A stretch of DNA of 11,051 nucleotides. It comes from Betaproteobacteria bacterium (GTDB lineage: Bacteria > Pseudomonadota > Gammaproteobacteria > Burkholderiales > JAHFRG01). This document shows positions 1-6,520 of the stretch, in pieces. Under the pieces are notes generated by a model, which was given only the letters and a program-made list of their open reading frames with translations, ran no database searches and had not been told where the DNA came from. Numbering within the stretch: position 1 is the stretch's first letter; each line of letters opens with the position of its first letter. Position numbers and translations under genes: made by a program. Location: NCBI GenBank assembly GCA_023258935.1, contig JAHFRG010000045.1, forward strand, positions 1 through 11,051, read 5' to 3'.

Positions 1-384
1 CTCAGCTGTCTGCAGAAGATAGGCAAAAGTAGCCGCGTAACCGCAGACATTCGTCGGGATCGAGGAAAACGCCTTGATGGTGGCGCCGTAGCAGATCACC
101 CAGACTGTAGCGCCAACCACAATTCCCGCCCACAACGGCAAGGTCAATTTATCCGCGAGCGGGACCGCCAGAATGACCACTGCCGCGATCCAGGCCACGA
201 TAGAACCAAAGATAAGGCCCACAATGGCGTTGCGCAGGGCATTGGTATCGCCACCCAGTTGGAAAAAGAATGCCCAGCCTATGAATGCCGCCCAGATGAC
301 GATGCCTCCCAACGATAGAAAAGCCCAAGCGGCTATACCTCCCAGAACAGCGATGCTTAAAGACAAAGCTCCCATTTTTGACAT
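1..384 (-). CDS. DUF1097-like inner-membrane protein, 3' end cut by window edge
   Basis: Seen: an uninterrupted minus-strand reading frame begins at ATG 384 and stays open for 128 codons to base 1, so the C-terminus lies outside the window. A strong ribosome binding site AGGAGGG (389-395) ends 4 bases before the ATG and fixes the start. The protein is almost entirely hydrophobic, with predicted membrane segments at about residues 6-27, 28-46, 50-76, 84-104 and one starting near 110. The small-residue-rich pattern, with WAFLSLGG near residue 19 and WAAFIGWAFFF near 31, resembles the DUF1097 family (E. coli YcdZ type, roughly 160 residues), so perhaps 30-40 residues are missing. The family has no established function. 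The assignment is by remembered family appearance, so membrane protein is certain and DUF1097 is likely. Confidence 0.8.
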   Translation of the reverse strand, partial: MSKMGALSLSIAVLGGIAAWAFLSLGGIVIWAAFIGWAFFFQLGGDTNALRNAIVGLIFGSIVAWIAAVVILAVPLADKLTLPLWAGIVVGATVWVICYGATIKAFSSIPTNVCGYAATFAYLLQTAE

Positions 385-388
385 AGTA

Positions 389-395
389 CCCTCCT
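389..395 (-). promoter_or_regulatory. Shine-Dalgarno of the DUF1097-like gene
   Basis: On the minus strand the bases read AGGAGGG, followed by TACT and then ATG at 384. This near-perfect anti-16S match decides the start of the truncated membrane protein gene. I see no convincing -35/-10 pair upstream of it. Confidence 0.75.
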
Positions 396-804
396 AAAAG
401 TTTTATGTAGTCTAACTCGCCGGACACTATTCCGCTTCCCAGCGATCCATTAGCAGCAAGGCACGCGACTGGCCGTTTCTTATAATAATAAGGGGACGCT
501 TGCTCTTATGTGGAATACGCTGTGGGTAAGGCACTCCTTGTTTCCAAAGCTTATTAAGCGCTATACCCTGCGGTTTTATGCTCCCAGCTACACTGTACCA
601 ACACCAGTTGCCCGGATCGGGTTAACCCTCCAAGCGCCTAAAGTATCTGCCGTATCGCTAACAAGGTCAACGACTGTGAATCAAGCAGGCATAATTCCCG
701 AATACAGTTAAGTTTCTCGACCAGTTCTTAAGTATGTGAATTAAAGATTAACAGTTGTAAAAATTAGCTTTTTTATGAAATGGACCGCCGGCATTTACCA
801 GACA
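396..804. other. Intergenic stretch with no supported gene
   Basis: This stretch is AT-richer than the flanking genes. The only plus-strand reading frame of note (508-711, 67 codons) lacks a ribosome binding site and any recognisable motif, so I do not call it. I see no tRNA-like T-loop, no terminator with a T-run and no convincing promoter. The bases must include the upstream region of the DUF1097-like gene and part of the upstream region of the plus-strand gene at 1044. Confidence 0.5.
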
Positions 805-850
805 TTCCGCGTTTCCCCTGCGTTCCTCATGGCAGGGTTTTCTCGCGGAA
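805..850. repeat. Imperfect stem-loop in intergenic DNA
   Basis: TTCCGCG (805-811) pairs with CGCGGAA (844-850), and inside it CCCTGC (816-821) pairs with GCAGGG (832-837). The two stems of 7 and 6 bp are separated by a 4/6-base internal loop and closed by a 10-base loop. No T-run follows on either strand, so it is not a typical intrinsic terminator. It lies 27 bases before the MITE-like element. It could be an independent palindromic unit or a remnant of another repeat; no function can be read from it. Confidence 0.5.
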
Positions 851-877
851 CCAGCCGCTTTAGACTCTATCGGCTAA

Positions 878-982
878 GGAACCTGTGATTAAGTCCTCCA
901 CGGATTGGGTTGCTGATAAAATGCGGATGGATGCAAGGCGCCCGACGGCCTCGCAACCGCGCGGGACTTAATCAGAGGTTCC
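878..982. mobile_element. MITE-like element with 19-bp terminal inverted repeats
   Basis: Seen: GGAACCTGTGATTAAGTCC (878-896) is matched in inverted orientation by 964-982, with 18 of 19 positions identical. The whole unit is 105 bp, too short to code for a transposase. The left flank is CTAA (874-877) and the right flank is CTAT (983-986), close to the 4-bp CTAA-type target duplication of the IS5 group. The repeat ends also resemble IS5-type ends (GGAA...AATAAG-like). Inside, GGTTGC (908-913) and GCAACC (953-958) form a second inverted pair. Inference: a non-autonomous element mobilised by an IS5-group transposase, possibly old given the mismatched flank. It could instead be a REP/BIME-type palindromic repeat; copy number in the genome would decide. 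Confidence 0.6.
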
Positions 983-1043
983 CTATGCGATAATGCTGGC
1001 GAGCCGTATGTAACTGGTCGAGCATTTTTCAATCGAATCCAAG

Positions 1044-1913
1044 ATGACCGCAGCATTCCAAGCCAATGTGACAATAAGCGGGGATACGGTATTGCTTGAA
1101 GCGTTCAAGCAGCAGCTCAACGTCCTGCTGTCCGAAGAAAGCGCTGTTCAGAACTTCCAGGAGCAATATATTTCACAAGACTTGATTTACCGCTTTGAAG
1201 CCGATCAAGGTATTCCTTTCCCGCCTTTCGTCACTACTTCTGCGGCCTTCCCCGATTTGAAAATCAAGGTGGAATGGATTAATCACCGCGATGGAGTGAA
1301 CGGTAGCGCGGTAATCCAGAACGGCAAACTTATTGACCAACACATCCAATCGCTCGCTGAGTCTGAGCGTACCAGCAGCCCCATTCAAATAGATATCGCA
1401 GTTGAGGAAAACGGTTATCTCAGTCATGCCATCGTCTTCAAGAACATTGGTGCCAGCGAGTACGCAGGGTATATTCTCACCGGTAAACAACATGCCTTAT
1501 TCAAAATCCGCAAACAGGAAAGCCAAACCGAGCTTTACTCAAGCGATGGTCTCGAAGGTGAATGGACGAAACGTTGGATTTACAACCTGGAAAGACGGAA
1601 CAACGATTACCGGGAAATCGCACCCGGTGAAAAAATACAGGACGAGCTGTACCGGGTATTGGAAGCGCTGGTCAAAGGTTTCCTTAATGAATGGGTGTGG
1701 TTTTCGGAAAGTCCGCCGGAAGACATTATCATAGAGCAGCAGAAGTATGAACGCATGGGGTTCACCGCACACCAGGCCAACATCAATTCTGAAAAAATCA
1801 GAAAAATGGCCAAACTCGATACAGGGCGGGGAAACTCTTATCGGTTCAGCACGCTAAGCAATGAGTGTGAATGGATAAAAACCGTGATTATGGCGTGTTG
1901 GGCCGTATCATGA
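1044..1913 (+). CDS. Hypothetical protein (289 aa), family not recognised
   Basis: Seen: an open frame of 289 codons starting at ATG 1044, with only a weak purine stretch upstream (CCAAG directly before ATG). No signal peptide or membrane segment is visible, so the product is probably cytoplasmic. The N-terminal part has a beta-alpha pattern (NVTISGD, then an amphipathic helix) and a later FPDLKIKVEW strand. This faintly recalls the ferredoxin-like Api92/DUF1281 proteins, but the characteristic residues are not clear and I do not claim membership. The last 35 or so residues (from about 255) look less structured, and a frameshift there cannot be excluded. Base composition is AT-richer than the signalling and dehydrogenase genes, and a MITE-like element lies 61 bp upstream, both compatible with acquired DNA. 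The hydrolase follows after 21 bp and may be co-transcribed. Confidence 0.65.
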   Translation: MTAAFQANVTISGDTVLLEAFKQQLNVLLSEESAVQNFQEQYISQDLIYRFEADQGIPFPPFVTTSAAFPDLKIKVEWINHRDGVNGSAVIQNGKLIDQHIQSLAESERTSSPIQIDIAVEENGYLSHAIVFKNIGASEYAGYILTGKQHALFKIRKQESQTELYSSDGLEGEWTKRWIYNLERRNNDYREIAPGEKIQDELYRVLEALVKGFLNEWVWFSESPPEDIIIEQQKYERMGFTAHQANINSEKIRKMAKLDTGRGNSYRFSTLSNECEWIKTVIMACWAVS

Positions 1914-1934
1914 CCAAATTTACGAAGAATTAAA

Positions 1935-2834
1935 ATGCGGGAAAACAGTTTCTTGAGCCTTGGCCCCCATGGCTTTCACCGACTTGCCTACACCGAATGG
2001 GGTAATCCTAATAATCCGCATGTGGTGGTCTGCGTGCATGGCCTCGCGCGCAACGCGCGAGATTTCGATTTTCTCGCCATGGCCCTCGAAAGCGATTGTC
2101 ACGTGGTATGCCCTGATATCGTAGGCCGTGGACAAAGCGATTGGCTTAGCCACCCCGAGCATTATAGTTACCCGGTTTATCTTTCCGACATGGCGGCACT
2201 GCTTGCGCGAATCGGTCCTGGCACCAGAGTGTCCAGATTCATTGACAAGCTGTTGCGCCGTCCATCTGAGCGTTTCCTTGACTGGGTGGGCACTTCGATG
2301 GGCGGGCTGATCGGCATGATGCTGGCGGCACAACCAAAATCGCCGATACGGCGCCTTATAATGAACGATGTCGGCCCGCTCGTTCCCGCCGAGGCGCTGC
2401 GCCGCCTTGGCGATTACGTCGGCAAGAACTCGCGCTTTGCCAGCTTTGAGGAATTCGAAACCTATGTGCGCAAGGTGTACGCTCCTTTTGGGCCGCTCAC
2501 CGACGCGCAGTGGCGCCATCTCGCCATTCACAGCTCGAAGAAGTTTGATGATGGAAACTACGGCTTTAAATATGATCCGAAAATCGGCGAACCGTTCAAA
2601 AGCGGATTTTTCCAGGATGTGGATTTATGGGAGGTCTGGGAAAAAGTGAGCTGCCCGGTGCTGATTTTGCGTGGAGCGGAGTCAGACTTGCTGCTCAGAG
2701 AAACCGCGGTAAAAATGTGCGAGCGCAAAGCAAGAACCGAATTGGTGGAATTTTCCGGAGTCGGTCACGCGCCAATGTTGATGTCGTCAGACCAGATCAA
2801 AATCGTTCGCGATTTTCTTCTCGCCCCGAACTGA
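1935..2834 (+). CDS. Alpha/beta hydrolase
   Basis: A 299-residue alpha/beta-hydrolase-fold enzyme, probably cytoplasmic; no signal peptide is seen. The oxyanion-hole motif VHGLARN starts at residue 34, the nucleophile elbow GTSMGG places the catalytic Ser at 121, the acid is Asp251 in RGAESDLL, and the base is His278 in GVGHAPML, so the triad is complete. The PDIVGRGQSD stretch (60-69) is typical of this fold. Substrate cannot be read from sequence; this group acts on esters or related acyl bonds. Compared with the relatives I remember, there is an extra stretch of about 17 residues between ARIG (91-94) and LDWVG (115-119), just before the strand leading to the nucleophile. The Shine-Dalgarno is weak (GAAGAA). 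The gene sits 21 bp after the unknown plus-strand gene and converges on the dehydrogenase. Confidence 0.9.
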   Translation: MRENSFLSLGPHGFHRLAYTEWGNPNNPHVVVCVHGLARNARDFDFLAMALESDCHVVCPDIVGRGQSDWLSHPEHYSYPVYLSDMAALLARIGPGTRVSRFIDKLLRRPSERFLDWVGTSMGGLIGMMLAAQPKSPIRRLIMNDVGPLVPAEALRRLGDYVGKNSRFASFEEFETYVRKVYAPFGPLTDAQWRHLAIHSSKKFDDGNYGFKYDPKIGEPFKSGFFQDVDLWEVWEKVSCPVLILRGAESDLLLRETAVKMCERKARTELVEFSGVGHAPMLMSSDQIKIVRDFLLAPN

Positions 2835-2956
2835 AACCATTTTCGCCACCAGCATAGCGGGCGCTTTAGCGCATCTGGCATTTCCCACCTTATTCAGGCG
2901 TGTCGCCAGCAAGCGGGAACGCATCATCGGCCTTCATCTCGCATTTGTCATCTCCT

Positions 2957-4456
2957 TTATATTTCATCGTCTATTCGGTCAATGCCGCCGAGGCAAATGT
3001 ATTTCAGCTGCACAAACTCTTCGATGCCGTATTTAGAGCCTTCGCGTCCAATGCCGGATTGCTTCACTCCGCCGAAAGGTGTGACTTCGTTGGAGATGAT
3101 GCCGGTGTTCACGCCCACCATGCCGCATTCCAGCGCTTCGGCAACGCGCCATATGCGCCCGATGTCTCGGCTGCAGAAATATCCCGCAAGACCGTATTCA
3201 GTATCATTGGCAATGCGCACTGCATCCTGCTCGGTTTTAAAGCGGAACAGCGACGCCACCGGGCCAAACGTTTCTTCGCACGCAAGCAGCATGTCGGTAG
3301 TGACGTCTTTCAGCACCGTGGGCTCAAAGAAAGTGCCTCCCAGCGCATGGCGCTTGCCGCCCAACATTACTTTCGCGCCTTTGGTCGCCGCATCGGCGAT
3401 ATGGCTCTCAACCTTTTTGAGAGCTTGTGCATCGATCAACGGTCCTTGAGTGACCCCCTCTTCCATGCCGTTGCCAACTTTAAAAACTTTCACCTTCGCC
3501 ACTAACTTAGCAGCAAACGCATCATAAACACTGTCCTGCACCAGGATGCGGTTGGCGCACACGCAGGTCTGTCCGGTATTGCGATATTTGGATGCAATTG
3601 CACCTTCCACTGCGGCGTCGAGATCGGCATCATCAAAAACAATGAATGGCGCATTGCCGCCCAGTTCAAGCGAGATTTTCTTCACCGTGTCGGCGCATTG
3701 GCGCATCAGGAGTTTCCCAACTTCAGTGGAACCGGTAAACGTAAGTTTGCGCACCAGTGGATTGGCGGTCATTTCTCCGCCTATCTCCGGTGCGTCGCCG
3801 GTCACCACATTAAATACTCCCTTGGATATTCCCGCTTCCTCGGCGAGCACCGCGAGCGCCAGTGCTGAATAAGGGGTCTGTTCAGCAGGTTTCAGCACCA
3901 TTACGCAGCCTGCTGCGAGCGCCGGGCCGGCTTTGCGAGTAATCATCGCCGCAGGAAAATTCCACGGCGTAATCGCCGCGCAGACACCGACCGGCTCCTT
4001 GATAACCATCAGCCGCTTGTCGGAATGGTGCTGAGGTATGGTATCGCCGTAAACACGCTTGCCTTCTTCGGCAAACCATTCGATAAAAGACGCTGCATAT
4101 GCGATTTCACCCTTGGCCTCGGCCAGCGGCTTGCCCTGTTCTGCGGTCATCAGCATCGCAAGATCATGCTGGTTGGCCATGATGAGCTCGAACCAGCGTT
4201 TTAGAATCACGGCGCGTTCTTTGGCGGTCTTTGCGCGCCAATAAGGCCATGCGGCATGCGCTGCTTCTATGGCGCGGCGCGTTTCAGTCGCGCCCATGTC
4301 TGGCACCGTGCCAAGCCGAGAGCCGTCTGCCGGGTTGGTCACGCCAAACGTGGCTTTATCGTCGGCATCCAACCATGTGCCGTTGATATAGCACTGCTGC
4401 CGGAACAGCGCAGAGTTATTAAGCTTGAGAGAATCGATTTTTTGTGGTGCGTTCAT
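2957..4456 (-). CDS. gabD: NAD(P)-dependent succinate-semialdehyde dehydrogenase
   Basis: The enzyme oxidises succinate semialdehyde to succinate, the last step of the GABA shunt feeding the TCA cycle. Numbering from ATG 4456 (499 residues): the Rossmann motif TPWNFP is at 163-168, the cofactor-binding Lys in KPAEQTP at 189, FTGSTEVGK at 240-248, the general base Glu264 in LELGGNAP, and the nucleophile Cys298 in NTGQTCVCANR. The second Cys two residues on is shared with E. coli GabD. LFRQQCYINGTWLDA near the start and PFGGVKQSGIGREGSKYG near the end are strongly GabD-like, and the length fits the family. A TTG four codons upstream (4468) is in frame, but ATG is preferred. A glutarate-semialdehyde dehydrogenase is the main alternative, as the two are hard to separate by sequence. 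It stands alone here, with no gabT neighbour. Confidence 0.93.
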   Translation of the reverse strand: MNAPQKIDSLKLNNSALFRQQCYINGTWLDADDKATFGVTNPADGSRLGTVPDMGATETRRAIEAAHAAWPYWRAKTAKERAVILKRWFELIMANQHDLAMLMTAEQGKPLAEAKGEIAYAASFIEWFAEEGKRVYGDTIPQHHSDKRLMVIKEPVGVCAAITPWNFPAAMITRKAGPALAAGCVMVLKPAEQTPYSALALAVLAEEAGISKGVFNVVTGDAPEIGGEMTANPLVRKLTFTGSTEVGKLLMRQCADTVKKISLELGGNAPFIVFDDADLDAAVEGAIASKYRNTGQTCVCANRILVQDSVYDAFAAKLVAKVKVFKVGNGMEEGVTQGPLIDAQALKKVESHIADAATKGAKVMLGGKRHALGGTFFEPTVLKDVTTDMLLACEETFGPVASLFRFKTEQDAVRIANDTEYGLAGYFCSRDIGRIWRVAEALECGMVGVNTGIISNEVTPFGGVKQSGIGREGSKYGIEEFVQLKYICLGGIDRIDDEI

Positions 4457-4486
4457 TACGGGTTTCAACTATCATTAGACTTTGGA

Positions 4487-4492
4487 AGTATA
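4487..4492 (-). promoter_or_regulatory. Candidate extended -10 of the gabD promoter
   Basis: On the minus strand the bases read TTGCTATACT, an extended -10 (TGC before TATACT), ending 30 bases before the gabD ATG at 4456. The -35 position has only a poor match (GTGAAC with 17-base spacing). It is plausible because extended -10 promoters tolerate a weak -35, but it is unproven. Confidence 0.35.
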
Positions 4493-4553
4493 GCAATGAT
4501 AATAGCTTGGTTCACGCTCTAAAAGTTGCGGGACCGGCGTCACTAGTATAAGC

Positions 4554-4752
4554 ATTTCGTTACGCCTGCGGCAGATGGCTGGCACGCTGTCGGGCGGCGA
4601 GCAAAAGATACCCGTGATCGGCCGCGCGCTTATAGCCAGTTCAACCTGTTGCTTGACAAGCTGATTATGGGGCTGTCCCGCTGATGGAGCAGAAGATATT
4701 CTAGACTGCCCGCGCGATTGCCGCCTCGGGTGTCACAATTCTTGGCGAATGA
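4554..4752 (+). pseudogene. livF: livF remnant (branched-chain amino acid ABC transporter ATPase fragment)
   Basis: Seen: three consecutive frames together spell the central part of a LivF ATPase. Frame one (from 4569) gives RQMAGTLSGGEQ and VIGRALIAS, containing the ABC signature. A shift near 4641 leads to NLLLDKLIMGLS, the Walker B/D-loop region, where the usual DEPSMGLS is altered. A shift near 4677 leads to PLMEQKIF, stop TAG (4702), then ARAIAASGVTIL and stop TGA (4750). The order and spacing match LivF (about 235 residues), covering about 66 residues. Walker A, the N-terminal half and the C-terminus are absent. The catalytic Glu after Walker B is replaced by Lys. This is a non-functional fragment and no other liv genes are in view. 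It shows a past deletion or rearrangement between gabD and the kinase operon. Confidence 0.8.
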
Positions 4753-4762
4753 ATGGAACGAT

Positions 4763-6511
4763 ATGGACAAGCCTGACGTGCTGCATAACATATTGTTTGG
4801 CCTCGCCGCGCTGGTTCTGGTGGGGGTGCTGGCGTTCCTCTACGACAAGACCCAGGCGGTTGACCTGCGCGTGCAGAACGAGATTTTGCGCTTCCTGCGT
4901 GAATTGAAGGAAATCGATGGCCGCTGGGACGTCGACGTACTGCGCGCGCGAATCGAGTTCGGATCGAACTATTTGCCTGCGAGCAATCGTGCTGCCGCCG
5001 CCAGCAAAGCCTTACAGGATCTGGGGGCAGCGCTGCAAAACACGCATAGCGCCGCATTGAGCGCCGGGCTGCCCGAACTCAACAAGGCGATCCTGCAGAA
5101 GGTCGAGTTGGTCGAGAAGTTCAAGGCCGAGAACCGCAACACCAAAGATGCGCTGCAAGCGGTGCTTAAAGGCGCAGCGGAACTTAGTGCGCAGGCAGCC
5201 GAGCTGCAGTTGCGCCCGCCGGAGCTCGAGCAGGCATTGAGCCGTCTGGCCGCCACGGCGCCGCAATACTACTGGCTGGCGCAGGACCCGCAGCGCACGA
5301 GCCTGGAAGCCGCCGCGGCGCAACTGCACAAGATTCCCGACGCCTTACGCGACAAAGCAGCCGAACTCGACACCGCGGTGCAAGCATTGCTCAAGCACAA
5401 ACCTGCCGAGCAGCTGCTGTACAACAAGCTTGCGTTCCTGACCTCGGGTCCGCGCCTCGACACTCTAACGTTTTCATTCAGCCGCGAACTCGAGGCGACG
5501 CTGCAGGACAAGGAGCGCTACCGCGTTTACCTTGTCGCCTACGCCAGCGCGCTGTTGATCCTGCTGGCTTATCTCGGCGCCAAGCTTAAGGCAGCAAATG
5601 TGAGTCTCGAGCACCGCGTTCAAGAGCGCACGCGCGAGCTTTCGGAAGCGCTTAAGCACCTCAAGGAATCCGAAGCGCAGCTGATACAGTCGGAAAAAAT
5701 GTCGTCGCTCGGCCAGATGGTGGCGGGCGTTGCGCACGAGATCAATACACCGCTCGCCTACGTCAAGAACAGCCTCGGCACGGTCGCCGATAAACTGCCC
5801 GACCTCAGCACCGCGATCGAGCGCTGCGAGCAGCTGCTTGCGCTGCTGCAGGCCGGCGGCAATGCCAACGCCGAGGAGTTGAACCGCCTGTTCGCGCTGG
5901 TATCGTCGCAAATCGCGCAACTCAAGAAGCAGCATGTGTTGGAAGAGCTGAACAAACTGGTCAAGGACGGCCTGTACGGTACCGGCCAGGTGGCTGAGAT
6001 CGTAGGCAACCTGAAGGACTTCAGTCGCCTTGATCGCAGCAAAGTGACAAGCTTCAACCTAAATGAAGGCCTCAACAGCACGCTGCTGCTCGCCAAGCAT
6101 CTATTGAAATCGGTCACCGTCAACAAACAGTTCAGTGACATCCCCGAAATCCATTGCGCGCCGTCGCAAATCAACCAGGTGTTCCTCAACCTTATCACCA
6201 ACGCAACCCAAGCGATGGAAACCGGCAACGGCACACTCACGCTCACAACGCGCAGCAACGGCGATGGAGTAGAAGTCGAAATCGCCGACAACGGCAAGGG
6301 CATCGCGCCCGAAGTACTGCCGAAGATCTTCGACCCGTTCTTCACCACCAAGGAAATCGGCAAGGGCACCGGGCTCGGGCTGTCGATTTCCTACAAGATC
6401 ATCCAGCAACACGGCGGTCGCATCACCGTCAAATCGCGAGTCGGCGCCGGCACCAAATTCACGGTATGGGTGCCGGTGAAGCCGCCGGCCGAAGCAGAAA
6501 TCGCAGCATAA
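4763..6511 (+). CDS. Membrane sensor histidine kinase with periplasmic helical sensor domain
   Basis: From ATG 4763 the protein has 582 residues. Membrane segment 1 is at about 7-27. A long, mostly helical periplasmic region (about 28-252, rich in Ala, Leu, Glu, Lys) resembles the DAHL-type sensor domain. Membrane segment 2 (about 256-275) is followed directly by a coiled coil with no obvious HAMP domain. Then come the HisKA H-box VAHEINTPL with phospho-acceptor His325, the N-box NLITNATQAM (Asn480), the G1 box DNGKGI (509-514), the F-box FDPFFTTK and the G2 box GKGTGLGLS. This is a complete ATP-binding kinase core of the NtrB/ZraS-like type, without its own receiver. A frame-compatible TTG at 4718 exists, but it lies inside the livF remnant, so I use the ATG. 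The Shine-Dalgarno (GGAACG) is weak. The kinase-receiver gene starts 9 bp after the stop, so the two form an operon. Confidence 0.92.
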   Translation: MDKPDVLHNILFGLAALVLVGVLAFLYDKTQAVDLRVQNEILRFLRELKEIDGRWDVDVLRARIEFGSNYLPASNRAAAASKALQDLGAALQNTHSAALSAGLPELNKAILQKVELVEKFKAENRNTKDALQAVLKGAAELSAQAAELQLRPPELEQALSRLAATAPQYYWLAQDPQRTSLEAAAAQLHKIPDALRDKAAELDTAVQALLKHKPAEQLLYNKLAFLTSGPRLDTLTFSFSRELEATLQDKERYRVYLVAYASALLILLAYLGAKLKAANVSLEHRVQERTRELSEALKHLKESEAQLIQSEKMSSLGQMVAGVAHEINTPLAYVKNSLGTVADKLPDLSTAIERCEQLLALLQAGGNANAEELNRLFALVSSQIAQLKKQHVLEELNKLVKDGLYGTGQVAEIVGNLKDFSRLDRSKVTSFNLNEGLNSTLLLAKHLLKSVTVNKQFSDIPEIHCAPSQINQVFLNLITNATQAMETGNGTLTLTTRSNGDGVEVEIADNGKGIAPEVLPKIFDPFFTTKEIGKGTGLGLSISYKIIQQHGGRITVKSRVGAGTKFTVWVPVKPPAEAEIAA

Positions 6512-6520
6512 CAGCTCGCA

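Noticed and set aside
508..711. Plus-strand 67-codon frame in the left intergenic region
   Set aside because: No Shine-Dalgarno, no recognisable motif and irregular composition; probably chance.
889..1074. Minus-strand 61-codon frame covering the MITE-like element
   Set aside because: Most of it is the translated inverted-repeat element, so the frame is a by-product of the repeat.
1871..1933. 20-residue frame overlapping the end of the unknown gene and ending just before the hydrolase ATG
   Set aside because: It could be a leader peptide or a shifted C-terminus, but stops lie upstream in that frame and no ribosome binding site is evident.
1920..2531. Minus-strand open frame of 203 codons opposite the hydrolase
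   Set aside because: It is antisense to an intact alpha/beta hydrolase with a full triad.
2860..2871. GCGCT/AGCGC mini-hairpin between the hydrolase and gabD as a bidirectional terminator
   Set aside because: The stem is only 5 bp with a 2-base gap and no T-run follows on either strand.
2904..2955. AGGAG followed by short ATG frames just after the gabD stop on the minus strand
   Set aside because: The longest frame is about 15 codons and has no feature to support a gene.
2900..3505. Plus-strand open frame of 201 codons opposite gabD
   Set aside because: It is antisense to a highly conserved dehydrogenase and has no motif of its own.
4653..4658. TTGACA as a -35 for the kinase operon
   Set aside because: It is the coding relic of the Leu-Asp of the livF Walker B, and no -10 sits at 16-18 bases downstream.
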